From an uncultured Fibrobacter sp. (GTDB lineage Bacteria > Fibrobacterota > Fibrobacteria > Fibrobacterales > Fibrobacteraceae): 64,000 nt of DNA. Below, piece by piece: positions 36,989 to 46,999 of the stretch (positions are counted from its first letter, which is position 1; each line of letters begins with the position of its first letter). A model generated the notes under the pieces. That model saw nothing but the letters and a program-made list of their open reading frames with translations, searched no databases and was not told the origin of the DNA. The DNA lies in assembly GCA_946408125.1 (NCBI GenBank), contig CAMJQW010000007.1, positions 20,949-84,948 on the forward strand. The letters are read 5' to 3'. A program made the translations under genes and the position numbers.

Positions 36989-38380
36989 TTATTCGAATAG
37001 AGCGAAGTCGTAGTCCTTCACACAACGGACTGGGCGAGCAAATTGTTTGCTTCCCGAATGCTTTGGTTCATCATATGTATAAAAATTCACTCGGTCAAAT
37101 ACATCGTAGAATGCCTGAACAGAGTCTTTCTCTGAAGAAAGCCACAGAGACGGGTCATAGTCTTGGTGCCAAAATTTCATATCTACCGTATTGAGATATC
37201 CCGCATACAGCATTTCATTGTCAAACTCTTCACAATCATTATCAATACTATCACTACAATGACGACTCCAATAAAATAGATTCAAGTCTTCGTTGTATGA
37301 AGGCAAATGCCATCCTTCAGGACATACTCCTCGGACTTTTTCATCCAAGCACTTATGCCAATCCTCATTCGAATCATAAAAACCGCAACCCTTTCCGTCG
37401 TCGCTAAACACCGACGCACTATCCACCGCTGCAGACCACAGATACAGTCTCCCATATTTTTTACAATCATCCAGATTATTTTCATAGCACCAGCTGGAAG
37501 AATCTAATGTTGACGTCGGCTGTAAGTAGGCGTAATTCAGATTTTCCACCATCCATATTTGTTTATTAATCCTTAGCGTCTTGTAAATTTGTCCATCCCG
37601 ATCGTCGACCAGAATCCCATATGGAGATTCCTTGGTGATAGACGCATCTTGATCCGAAGAAACCCCCATAACGCATCTGACAAAGCAAGAATCAGGTCCA
37701 TCCTGCATGGCTTTTCTGGGATCTTTTAGATTATAGCCAATAGACGCCTTGTATTTGTCTAGAAACATGGTGTACATCACCTCTCCATCCGTTTCAGTAG
37801 ACGAATAAAAACAGGTTCTGGGCCCATTAAAATCTCCAGACCACCCGATTATGGTATTTAAGTTATAAGCAACCGTATATTCATTTTCAACAGCGGCAAA
37901 TAGGGTGTCCCATTCCGGACGGCTAGGCAGATGCCATCCGTGAGGACATATTCCCTGGACGGGATATGCCGGCGAACATTCCGGGCCATATCCACATCCT
38001 CTCCCATTTCCAGAAAGAATTCCGGCACTATCCATGGCCACGCTCCACGAGTACCTACGGCCATATCTCGCGCAACTATCTTGAGAGTCATACTGACATA
38101 CGCTATTTGCCGCTTCATAGTTCAGATTTTCCATCATCCAAACTTGGCTACCGACAGCAACCGTCTTGTATTCCCGTCCATCGCGTTCATCCACCATCGT
38201 CCCGTAAGATATGTACAATTCGCTCGAAGAACTTTGCCCTAGGGAGCCTGACGACGAAGACATTAGACTTGCCGCAGCGCAAGACTGCTCCTCAACATCC
38301 ACACTTAAAGAATCGCCATTGGAACAGGCGGCAAGCAAGAAAGCGGCTGTCGCAAAAAGAGGTATTATAATCCTGCGCAT
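36989..38380 (-). CDS. FISUMP-domain lipoprotein (two domains), recent duplicate
   Basis: As above; INKQIWMVENLNY second domain; ends CVKDYDFALFE. Confidence 0.85.
   Translation of the reverse strand: MRRIIIPLFATAAFLLAACSNGDSLSVDVEEQSCAAASLMSSSSGSLGQSSSSELYISYGTMVDERDGREYKTVAVGSQVWMMENLNYEAANSVCQYDSQDSCARYGRRYSWSVAMDSAGILSGNGRGCGYGPECSPAYPVQGICPHGWHLPSRPEWDTLFAAVENEYTVAYNLNTIIGWSGDFNGPRTCFYSSTETDGEVMYTMFLDKYKASIGYNLKDPRKAMQDGPDSCFVRCVMGVSSDQDASITKESPYGILVDDRDGQIYKTLRINKQIWMVENLNYAYLQPTSTLDSSSWCYENNLDDCKKYGRLYLWSAAVDSASVFSDDGKGCGFYDSNEDWHKCLDEKVRGVCPEGWHLPSYNEDLNLFYWSRHCSDSIDNDCEEFDNEMLYAGYLNTVDMKFWHQDYDPSLWLSSEKDSVQAFYDVFDRVNFYTYDEPKHSGSKQFARPVRCVKDYDFALFE
37584..38380. repeat. 797-bp direct repeat, copy B
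   Basis: See copy A. Confidence 0.9.
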
Positions 38381-38395
38381 AGCGACCTTCAACAA

Positions 38396-39754
38396 CTAAT
38401 GAGAAGAAACATCCTTCCCGACGACCACAGTCGAAAGGATGCTTTCGCCCACGGGAATCCCGCAAAGGTCCTTCAGGCTTTCCTGGTAGGCGAAATGGAG
38501 CGGCCTCGCGTTCTTATTCAAGAGCCTTGCTCCCATGTCCAGATTTTCGGCCAAAAATCCCGCATTGAGGTTCAGGTACCTGTATGCGCGTTCACCCAGG
38601 AGGTTGCACGCCTCGTTCAGGTCCGCCGTGAAGATGACCGCGAACGTGGTGTTCTGCGCCTGCTCCGGCGTGGAAAAACACTTGACGAACTTCTTGACGT
38701 CGAGCTTGCCCGCCTGCATGTAGAGAGACTTGCGCACGGGCACGTAGCGGTACGAACCGGGATACACGAACATCGCGTCGAACACCACCACCCACACCTT
38801 CAAAAGGCCCGCCCCGAAGGCGTTGATCTGCCCCATTTCCATCCAGCGCAAAATGGAGGAGAAGTCATCGAGATCCATGGTCATCGCCGCGAACGGGCGG
38901 AGCGCCGCGGAACGCGGGCGCAGGAACCAGATTTCTCGGAAAAAGTACTCGTTCGGGAACTTGGCCGGCGCGAGCGGGAATTCCTCGCCGGGCAAGGCCT
39001 TCGTAGCGACGCGCCGTATCTTTACGCACCCGCCGACATCGCAGATGCATTCCGCGCGGTTCTGGAGCAAGAACCTCGCCGGATAACGCGTACCCGGTTC
39101 CAGGACTTCGTTCCTGTTGGAATAAGCGAACTCCCCCATTCCCTCGTCGAGCGAATTGAATCCGGCCGCACTGTTCTCGCGGAAAACCGCCATGGCGGCA
39201 AGCGGGATTTCGGTGCGGCCGAGCCCGAGCGCCACCGCAACCGCGTCATCGACAAACGCCCCTACCGGAAAAACGCGTTCCCCCCTCGACTTCGCAAAGA
39301 GCATTGCATTCGCACACGCGGAGCCAACATCCATCTGCACCTGGCGATAGGCCGCCTCGCGGAACCGCCATACGGCGCGTTCCATCATCCCGACAAAAAC
39401 GTAGAGGCAATCTGCCTGCGAAACGAATTCCTTTTCGGGAAAGGCATCGACGAGAGCCGACATGGCCTGCTTCGAACCAATGCTCACGAGTTCCCGGGAT
39501 TCGGCATCGTAATAATAGACGCCATCGGGAACGCTCCCGTTGCGGACAACCACGTAGACGGCAACCGAATCGAGCGCATCCGCGGATACGGGCGCATGGA
39601 GCGGGAGCTTGGATTCCCCCAACGGAAACCTCTTGGCCCCACGGTATCTCCGGTCGGCAATCGGAACCTCTTCCCAGTGCAGGGCAATCGGGTCGCCTAC
39701 GCTTCTCGGGGCGTACAGGGTGGACTCGTGGTATGTCTCGGAATAGAAGGGCAC
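38396..39754 (-). CDS. SagB/ThcOx-like nitroreductase-fold protein
   Basis: VYVVVRNGSVPDGVYYYDAESREL and GERAYRYLNLNAGFLAENLDMGARLL are characteristic of SagB-type dehydrogenases. Confidence 0.65.
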   Translation of the reverse strand: MPFYSETYHESTLYAPRSVGDPIALHWEEVPIADRRYRGAKRFPLGESKLPLHAPVSADALDSVAVYVVVRNGSVPDGVYYYDAESRELVSIGSKQAMSALVDAFPEKEFVSQADCLYVFVGMMERAVWRFREAAYRQVQMDVGSACANAMLFAKSRGERVFPVGAFVDDAVAVALGLGRTEIPLAAMAVFRENSAAGFNSLDEGMGEFAYSNRNEVLEPGTRYPARFLLQNRAECICDVGGCVKIRRVATKALPGEEFPLAPAKFPNEYFFREIWFLRPRSAALRPFAAMTMDLDDFSSILRWMEMGQINAFGAGLLKVWVVVFDAMFVYPGSYRYVPVRKSLYMQAGKLDVKKFVKCFSTPEQAQNTTFAVIFTADLNEACNLLGERAYRYLNLNAGFLAENLDMGARLLNKNARPLHFAYQESLKDLCGIPVGESILSTVVVGKDVSSH

Positions 39755-39908
39755 GTCAAAAAGATAATAAGATTATGCCTTTTTTCGCCCCTAAAACGCC
39801 TTTTTACGGCATTAAAATGAGACAGTTGATACAGATTTATCTCTTTTTTTTCATTTCAGGGCCGTTTTCGCCGTCTTTTTTTTATACATTTTAGGCATAG
39901 AGGTGTAT

Positions 39909-41912
39909 ATGAAACTTACGAAACGTGCCGTTTCTGCGATGTTTTTGGGTTGTGCCGCCTTTCTTGCAGGGTGCGGCGATTCCTCCACTGATTCCACACA
40001 GACCGAAGAAATCAATGGTCAAGTGCTCCCCACGGACTCGGTTCCCGCAATCGACACGACGACGCCTCCGGCTACAGACTCCATCCCCGCGACGGATTCC
40101 ATCCCGGTAATCGAGTTTACCATTCCCGAAGAAGCGGCCGAGATTACGCCGGCTATGACGATTGACCCGGACACGGGCAAGGGCCTGCTCCTCGACGACT
40201 TCGAGGACGGCGACAACATGAGCCTCCTCGGCGAAAACTACTGGTACACCTACAACGACAATAACGGCGGGGCCGACGGCGACGGAGCATCCGTCATCCT
40301 CACACCGCTTAACGACGACGGCTACCCGAAGGCACGCCGCTCCGACAACGGCACGAACTACGCCTGGGCCGTCTACTACAAGCTCGACAAGGGCGAATAT
40401 AAGTATGACCCGTACGTGGGCTGGGGCGTCGAACTCCCCGACTCCATCGACTACAGCCGCTTCGGCGGAATCTCCTACTGGTACAAGGGCGGCGCCCACG
40501 AAATCCACGTGGAAACCTCGGATGTCGAAGATTACGACGTGCATCTCGCCAAGATCACCGTCTCTCGCGGTTGGAAGAAGGCCGAAGTCCGCTTCAAGGA
40601 CCTGGTCCAGGGCGGCTGGGGCAAGGAAGTCGATTTCGACGCGGCCCACATCATCAAGATCAGTTTCCAGGCGAAGGGCAACGGCAAGAACGACTCCGTG
40701 CTCATCGACAACATCTACCTGCAGGACACGAGCGAAGTCGCGAAGGATACCGCCGACATGAAGATCAACGACCCCGAGATTCCGGAGGTCACCATCGGCG
40801 ACATCGCCATTTCGAACCCGCTCCAGGCCAAGGCGATGAAGTACCTCGACAAGGGCATCAACATCACGAACTGGCTCGAAGAAGACGGCACCTTGTTCAA
40901 GGGAACGTTCAAGTTCAACGAGGACGACGTGAAGCTCATGGCCGACAACGGCATCAAGTCGCTGCGCTTCCCCATCGACCTCGACCAGTACGCCACCAAC
41001 CGCGACAAGTTCGTGGCCGACACGACCGGTACCGTCGAGCTCGAGTTTGACGACGCGAACCTCTTCGCCGTACTCGATTCCTTCGTGGAATGGACCGGCA
41101 AGCACGGCATGTCGTTCGTGATCGACTACCACGAATACGACAACAGCTACAACATGACCAGCGCCAAGAAGCCCGGCTACACGAGGATGATGGCGAACGT
41201 GTGGAAGCACGTGGCCGCCCATTACGCGAGCAACTCCCGCGAAGACATCTTCTTCGAGCTCCTGAACGAGCCCGACATGAGCAAGGGTCAGGTAACGAGC
41301 GTCCTCTGGCGTGCCGCAGCACAGGAAGACATCGACTCCATCCGCACGGTCGACACGACGCACACCATCATCTTCGGTGATGCGAAGTGGTATTCCATCG
41401 ACCTGCTCAAGAAGGGCGAACCGCTCAAGGACAACAACATCATCTACGCGATTCACACTTACGAGCCGTTCGTGTTCACGCACCAGAGCGCCAGCTGGAC
41501 TGACCTCAAGAGCGTCAAGAACCTGATGTTCCCCTACGACAAGGAAAGGTGGTCGGAATACAGCGCCGACTTCGGCGTGACCAAGTCTCTCCCGAACGGG
41601 TACAGGAACAGCATCCTGAACTACTACAAGATAGGCAACAAGGAATACATCTTGAGCCTCATCCTTCCCGCGAAGGAATGGGCCGTGAAGAACAACGTCC
41701 CCGTCATCATCAACGAGTTCGGGGCCTACAATTTGAAGACCGACAAGCAGTCCGTACTGAACTACATGACCGCCATGAGGGAAATCAGCGACACGCTCCA
41801 GATTCCGCTCACGCACTGGGGCTACACGGGCGGCTTCTCGCTGTTCGAATCCACGGACGGCGTCAAGGGCACAGGTTTGATCGAAGGCATGAAGGAAGCC
41901 TTCGGACTATAA
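39909..41912 (+). CDS. Lipoprotein cellulase: CBM11-like module plus GH5 catalytic domain
   Basis: Lipobox AAFLAGC; LLLDDFEDGDN (CBM11-like); GH5 acid/base FFELLNEPDM and nucleophile VIINEFGAYN. Confidence 0.88.
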   Translation: MKLTKRAVSAMFLGCAAFLAGCGDSSTDSTQTEEINGQVLPTDSVPAIDTTTPPATDSIPATDSIPVIEFTIPEEAAEITPAMTIDPDTGKGLLLDDFEDGDNMSLLGENYWYTYNDNNGGADGDGASVILTPLNDDGYPKARRSDNGTNYAWAVYYKLDKGEYKYDPYVGWGVELPDSIDYSRFGGISYWYKGGAHEIHVETSDVEDYDVHLAKITVSRGWKKAEVRFKDLVQGGWGKEVDFDAAHIIKISFQAKGNGKNDSVLIDNIYLQDTSEVAKDTADMKINDPEIPEVTIGDIAISNPLQAKAMKYLDKGINITNWLEEDGTLFKGTFKFNEDDVKLMADNGIKSLRFPIDLDQYATNRDKFVADTTGTVELEFDDANLFAVLDSFVEWTGKHGMSFVIDYHEYDNSYNMTSAKKPGYTRMMANVWKHVAAHYASNSREDIFFELLNEPDMSKGQVTSVLWRAAAQEDIDSIRTVDTTHTIIFGDAKWYSIDLLKKGEPLKDNNIIYAIHTYEPFVFTHQSASWTDLKSVKNLMFPYDKERWSEYSADFGVTKSLPNGYRNSILNYYKIGNKEYILSLILPAKEWAVKNNVPVIINEFGAYNLKTDKQSVLNYMTAMREISDTLQIPLTHWGYTGGFSLFESTDGVKGTGLIEGMKEAFGL

Positions 41913-41934
41913 AGTTCCTCCTAACCCAAAAAAC

Positions 41935-41962
41935 AAGCCGTGCGAGCAATCGCACGGCTTTT
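41935..41962 (+). terminator. Rho-independent terminator downstream of the cellulase
   Basis: AAGCCGTGCGA-gcaa-TCGCACGGCTT (11-bp stem) then TTC. Confidence 0.85.
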
Positions 41963-42110
41963 CATTTAAGACCGCTCGCGCTAGATTCTATCATACATGT
42001 TCTGGTTGGCGCTCGCTCTCGCCTACATCGCCGATTAATATCGGCGATTACGGCTCACTATGACCGACGAAAAAGTGGGTTTTCTGGCGTAAATTTCCTA
42101 AATTTCGGGT

Positions 42111-45100
42111 ATGCGCATCGGCGGGACCATCATCATGCTGTTTTCGGGAGCGGCCCTCGCCGCCGGTTTTTACGGCAATAACAGCGACATCCGCTGGAAA
42201 ACGGCGGGCACGGACCACTTCCAGTTCATCTATCCCGCAGAATATTCAAGCCACGCGGCCAAGGTCTCGGCTTACGCCGAGGCAGTCTACGACTCCGTCG
42301 TGAGCCGTTACCATCACGACCTCCCTAGCCGCGTAAGCGCCACGCTCAACAACGCGCTCTACAGCAACGGCAACGCCATCCCGAGCGAGAATTCCATCAA
42401 CCTCTGGCTCACCAACTGGGACTTCAAGGTCCGCAGCAGCCACGGCTGGCTCTCGGACGTGGTGACGCACGAATTCAGCCACCTGGTGAGCATCGAGAAC
42501 GCGAGCAAGTTCAGGCCGAACATATACGGATTCCAGGTCAGCTACTCCGACTACTACAACGAGCGCACCACGCAGGACTTCGCGACGATGGTCCCGTTCA
42601 CGCTGCAGCCGCTCTGGTTTGCCGAGGGTACCGCCCAGTACGAATCGAGCCGCATGGGATTCGACGCCTGGGACACGCACCGCGACATGCTGTTGCGCGT
42701 GGCCGCCTTAAACGACAGCCTCCTTACGCTCCCCTACATGCACGACTTCTCGGACAACTCGCTGTTCGCGGAACTCGGGCCCTACACGCAGGGATTCTCG
42801 CTCGTGCGCTACATCAGCGCCACCTACGGTGAAGACGCTGTCCCCAAGATCTGGCACGAGATGTCCAAGTTCCATCGTCTCACGCTCGACGGCGCCATCA
42901 AGAAAGTCCTCGGCATCAGCGAGCAGGAACTCTACGACAACTGGAAAAAGGCAATTACCGAAAAGTACCAGGCACAGCGCGACAGCCTCGGAACGCTCGT
43001 CGAGGGCACCAAGATGACCGAAGGCGCCTTCTGGCAAGACTTCCCCGTAGTCGCGGGCAACAACCTGTACGGCGTCTCGAACTTCGGCGGCCCCTGGTTC
43101 GACGGAGGACTGTTCAAGATCGGAACAGAAGACGATGTTAAAGACAGCGCCGAGGCCAAGGACTCTACCGAAAAGATCGATGGCATAGAAATCGGCGAAC
43201 TCACCCTCGAGAACGAAGTCGAAACCATCGACATCGGCGACTACGCCAAGCACGGATTCAAGATCAAGAAGGGTTGGCTCGACAAGGGCATCGACGTCCA
43301 CGAGGACAGCGTGCAAGGTCCCGTCCTCGCCTACGTGAGTTACCAGAACCGCGACAAGGACGGACACGCCCACTTCGACATCGTCGTAAGCGACACGAAC
43401 AAGAATAACGTCTCGGTCACCTACCTCGCCGATGCCGTCTATCCCGCATTTGACCCGCAAGGAACCACCATCGCATTCGCCCTGCGCGAACCCTACAGTA
43501 CGCGGTTCAAGCTTTCCAAGGTCCCGTACCCCAAGGACCTCACCGACTACACCGCCGATGATCCGGTCGACATCTTCGTCCCTGACGCCAAGTACAGCTA
43601 CTACAATATCTACAGTCCCAAGTTCAGCCCCGACGGCAAGAGGATCGCATTCGGGTTCTTCGACGACAAGGTCCGCGGCATCGCCATCATCGACGCCGAC
43701 GGCAAGAACTTCAAAATCGTAAGCAACGAAAGCTACGACGAACGCGACGTGAACTGGATCGACGACGACAAGATCGTGTTCGCAAGCAACAGGAACGGCA
43801 TCTTCAACCTCATCGAGAAGACGCTTTCCAGCGGGGCCGAGCGCGCGATTACCAATGTCGTGGGCGGTGCTTTCACACCGGCACTCGCAAAGGACACGCT
43901 TTACTTTACGCAGTACGACAAGGACGGATTCTCGCTCTACAAGATGCACTACGGCGAAGTCCCGATGGTTAACGACACGACCGTGAACGTCACGGAACGC
44001 GACAGCGTCGTGCAGGTGGCGGATACGGCATGGGCATGTATAGCTCCAGATTCCGGCTCAGTGGCCGGAATGACGCAAGATACGGTGGCCGAAACGGCGC
44101 AGGACTCCTGCACGAAATCGCCGACGGTCACGATGCGCGATTCGACCATCAAGATTGCCGATACGGTACGCACCGTCACGCAGAAACCCGCCGACGCTCC
44201 CATCGCGCTCCACGGCACACTCGCGCCGCGCACCGAGAAGCCCCTTGAAATCAACGACATCGAATTCGCGGGCATCGAACGCGACTACAGGCCCATCCCG
44301 AACATCCCGCTGTTCGTCCCGATGCTCGTATTCAGCGAGAACGCGCCCGACCTCACGGTATTCGGCGAAGGCAAGCTCAAGGTCAAGGCGGGCCTTGCCG
44401 CCATCATCAGCGACGCGCTCAAGAAGAACACCGTCCAGCTCGGGCTGTTGCTCGAACTCAGCAACGGATTTGACTACATCAACGGCGACGGACTCAATCC
44501 CGAGCAGGAAAAGGAATTCTTCGCCTCCTGGGAAAACAGGAGCACGCCCATCGACCTCTCGCTCGGATACTCCTACGCGAACTACACGAGCAAGGACACC
44601 GTCCGCTACGAAGATGTCCGCGCCCACAACGGCGACAGCATCGGCACGAGCAATTACGCCATCTCCATGCAGTCCATCGTAGGTAGCGCCGGCTACAGCG
44701 TCTTCAAGAGCATCGACACCCTGCAGGTCGCGCTCGGTTACGACTGGGCGAACTTCAACCTTTACGAGGACAACTTCGACTGGACTTACCAGAAGAGAAT
44801 CAGCGCGCTCGTCGCCTTCGGCCTCTACGGCGACCACGAGGACGGCGCCGAGATTACCGGACAGGGCAACGGACTTCGGCTGTACTACCAGTACGCGAAT
44901 TCCGACCTCTACCGCCCAGGCACCTTCGCCGAAAGCTTCACCGTGACGGCAAGCGGTTCCATCAAGCCCAAGTACAGGAACTTCAACATCAACGAGTTCG
45001 GCCTGGACGCCTACGGGAGCCTGCAGAGCCCGCTTACGGGCGCGCGTCTCGCCGCCGGCGGCAAGATTGGCGGCATATTCAACTGGAGCACCGACGCGAA

Positions 45101-45593
45101 CCAGGATACGCTCGACTCGTACTACTTCAATCCCGTGTTCCTCGAAGGATACCCCTACCTGAGGAGTTCCGAGAGCTACACGCTCGCAGGCATGCGCACC
45201 GCCGTCGCCGAACTCCACTACCTGTTCCCCGTCTACGACGACTGGCGCAAGGGGGCTTGGATTTTCGAGACGAGGCATTTCTACATCGATTTGTTCGCGC
45301 AGATGGGCGCCGCCTGGAGCGGCAAATGGTTCGACACGGACAAGCTCACCGACCACCGCTTCTGGGACCGTTCCGTCGGGCTTTCGTTCCGCATGAGCAA
45401 CCGCATATTCTACGGCACGCCGCTCGACATTACGCTCACGCTCGCCCGCGGTCTGAACCGCATCGGCGAAGACGAAGATCTGCGTGGAGGCCGAAAGCTA
45501 AATCCCATCGACATGCCGCTCATTCCCGAAAGCGTAGCACCCACGCGAATCAAGTTCGCGGTCGGCATGGGGATCTTGAACAGCTGGCAGTAA
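42111..45593 (+). CDS. Gluzincin-like peptidase, TolB-type propeller and C-terminal barrel-like protein
   Basis: VVTHEFSHLVS (HExxH) with downstream WFAEGTAQY; FSPDGKRIAFGF PD40-like repeats; C-terminal about 400 aa with aromatic alternating strands. Confidence 0.75.
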   Translation: MRIGGTIIMLFSGAALAAGFYGNNSDIRWKTAGTDHFQFIYPAEYSSHAAKVSAYAEAVYDSVVSRYHHDLPSRVSATLNNALYSNGNAIPSENSINLWLTNWDFKVRSSHGWLSDVVTHEFSHLVSIENASKFRPNIYGFQVSYSDYYNERTTQDFATMVPFTLQPLWFAEGTAQYESSRMGFDAWDTHRDMLLRVAALNDSLLTLPYMHDFSDNSLFAELGPYTQGFSLVRYISATYGEDAVPKIWHEMSKFHRLTLDGAIKKVLGISEQELYDNWKKAITEKYQAQRDSLGTLVEGTKMTEGAFWQDFPVVAGNNLYGVSNFGGPWFDGGLFKIGTEDDVKDSAEAKDSTEKIDGIEIGELTLENEVETIDIGDYAKHGFKIKKGWLDKGIDVHEDSVQGPVLAYVSYQNRDKDGHAHFDIVVSDTNKNNVSVTYLADAVYPAFDPQGTTIAFALREPYSTRFKLSKVPYPKDLTDYTADDPVDIFVPDAKYSYYNIYSPKFSPDGKRIAFGFFDDKVRGIAIIDADGKNFKIVSNESYDERDVNWIDDDKIVFASNRNGIFNLIEKTLSSGAERAITNVVGGAFTPALAKDTLYFTQYDKDGFSLYKMHYGEVPMVNDTTVNVTERDSVVQVADTAWACIAPDSGSVAGMTQDTVAETAQDSCTKSPTVTMRDSTIKIADTVRTVTQKPADAPIALHGTLAPRTEKPLEINDIEFAGIERDYRPIPNIPLFVPMLVFSENAPDLTVFGEGKLKVKAGLAAIISDALKKNTVQLGLLLELSNGFDYINGDGLNPEQEKEFFASWENRSTPIDLSLGYSYANYTSKDTVRYEDVRAHNGDSIGTSNYAISMQSIVGSAGYSVFKSIDTLQVALGYDWANFNLYEDNFDWTYQKRISALVAFGLYGDHEDGAEITGQGNGLRLYYQYANSDLYRPGTFAESFTVTASGSIKPKYRNFNINEFGLDAYGSLQSPLTGARLAAGGKIGGIFNWSTDANQDTLDSYYFNPVFLEGYPYLRSSESYTLAGMRTAVAELHYLFPVYDDWRKGAWIFETRHFYIDLFAQMGAAWSGKWFDTDKLTDHRFWDRSVGLSFRMSNRIFYGTPLDITLTLARGLNRIGEDEDLRGGRKLNPIDMPLIPESVAPTRIKFAVGMGILNSWQ

Positions 45594-45594
45594 T

Positions 45595-46041
45595 TTAATT
45601 GCGCTTCTTGGCGCGGTCGGCTTCGCCGGGCAGCAACTGTCCCGGACTCGTGCGTTCGCCGTCCTTGCCCGGGAAATTCGGGTTGTACTGCTTGATCTTG
45701 TTTTTCTTGACTTCGCCCTGCACTTCCGTGAGGTGCGTTTCCCACTCCTGCATGGCGTTATCCAGGTCGGCGCGGGCAGCAAGCATGAGTTCGCGGAGCT
45801 GCAGCAATTCCTGCATCTGCTCGCGCTTCATGATCCACAGTTCCTCTTCCTCGGGCATACGCTCGATATTGAAGAGCAGGTTCAGGTACTTGTCCTCGGC
45901 TTCCTTGTAAGCCTTGTAGGTCTCGGTATAGAGCATGTGGCGGTCGTCCACCATCGTCTGCTGCGGCGACGGGTGCGAAGTGCAACCTGCGGCAACAAGC
46001 GCAAGCGCGGCTATCGGGATAAGACGTGTCACTGCTTTCAT
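45595..46041 (-). CDS. Small helical lipoprotein of unknown function
   Basis: Lipobox ALVAAGC; Glu/Leu-rich helical region. Confidence 0.65.
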   Translation of the reverse strand: MKAVTRLIPIAALALVAAGCTSHPSPQQTMVDDRHMLYTETYKAYKEAEDKYLNLLFNIERMPEEEELWIMKREQMQELLQLRELMLAARADLDNAMQEWETHLTEVQGEVKKNKIKQYNPNFPGKDGERTSPGQLLPGEADRAKKRN

Positions 46042-46045
46042 AGGA

Positions 46046-46972
46046 CTATTCCGTAGGTTCCTCGTACTTGACCTTCAGGTTGTACAGGCGTTCGTTGGTC
46101 ACGTGGCTCGTAAACTTCACCGTATCCTTCGTCACGGGATGCACCATCGTATGCGTACCGACCTTCACCTCGCGTTCCTGGCAGGGCACGCCCGTCTCGG
46201 GGTCGATCATCACCTCGAACTGGGTGTCATATTCCGCCTTGTGGCCATCGGTGTAAGCCTTGTACTTATCCGGGATGATGTTGCTATTCACGTGCTGTTC
46301 CCAGATATAGTACGGGAAGCTTTCCGTCTCGTGTAAGTAGACGACGTAATCCAGGCACCTGCGGTGGTCGCGATTTTCAAAGCCCTTCGTAACGACGGAG
46401 TCGATCTTGATGAGCGCAAAGTTCAAGCGGCCCTGTTCTTCGAGCATCTTCGTGATGTTCGCCTTCACGGGGACCGTTCCCGTCAGCAGGTGGTCCATCT
46501 CCCAGCGGTGCTTTTCCAGGCGCTTCAGGTGCGGCTTGTAGCTCGGGTTCAACAGCTGCTTGCGCCAGCGTTCCGGCATCGGGATCCTCTGCAGCAGGGA
46601 ATCGTAGCCGTCTTCAAGGCCCTCGACGCTGATCACGTTGCGGTCAACGGCCTTGACATCCACGTTCTTGACACGCCATGCCAGTTCCGAGGGCATGTAG
46701 TTCTTGAGGTAACCGCGGGACTTGTCGATCTTGTACTCGCGCTTCACCACCAGGGTGTCGCCCACCGAGGAATAGTTCAGGTCCGCATAGGCGGCCGTGA
46801 TGGTTCCCATCTGCTCCTCGCCGTTCATATCGATAGTCGCGAAATAGCTTTCGGTATACAGCTCGATTTCTACGGGAGTGGCGACCTTGTAGTTCAGGGT
46901 CACTTCGGATTCCCCGCAGGCGGAGAGCAAAAGGGCGGAACACGCCAAGGGCAGGAAGGCTTTGAAATTCAT
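46046..46972 (-). CDS. Lipoprotein of unknown function
   Basis: Lipobox ALLLSAC; ATG at 46972. Confidence 0.65.
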   Translation of the reverse strand: MNFKAFLPLACSALLLSACGESEVTLNYKVATPVEIELYTESYFATIDMNGEEQMGTITAAYADLNYSSVGDTLVVKREYKIDKSRGYLKNYMPSELAWRVKNVDVKAVDRNVISVEGLEDGYDSLLQRIPMPERWRKQLLNPSYKPHLKRLEKHRWEMDHLLTGTVPVKANITKMLEEQGRLNFALIKIDSVVTKGFENRDHRRCLDYVVYLHETESFPYYIWEQHVNSNIIPDKYKAYTDGHKAEYDTQFEVMIDPETGVPCQEREVKVGTHTMVHPVTKDTVKFTSHVTNERLYNLKVKYEEPTE

Positions 46973-46999
46973 CGTTTTTCCAATCAAGAATGGGCTCGT

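Noticed and set aside
38396-39754. Thiazole/oxazole RiPP biosynthetic cluster
   Set aside because: Only the SagB-like gene is present; no YcaO cyclodehydratase, precursor peptide or exporter found nearby.
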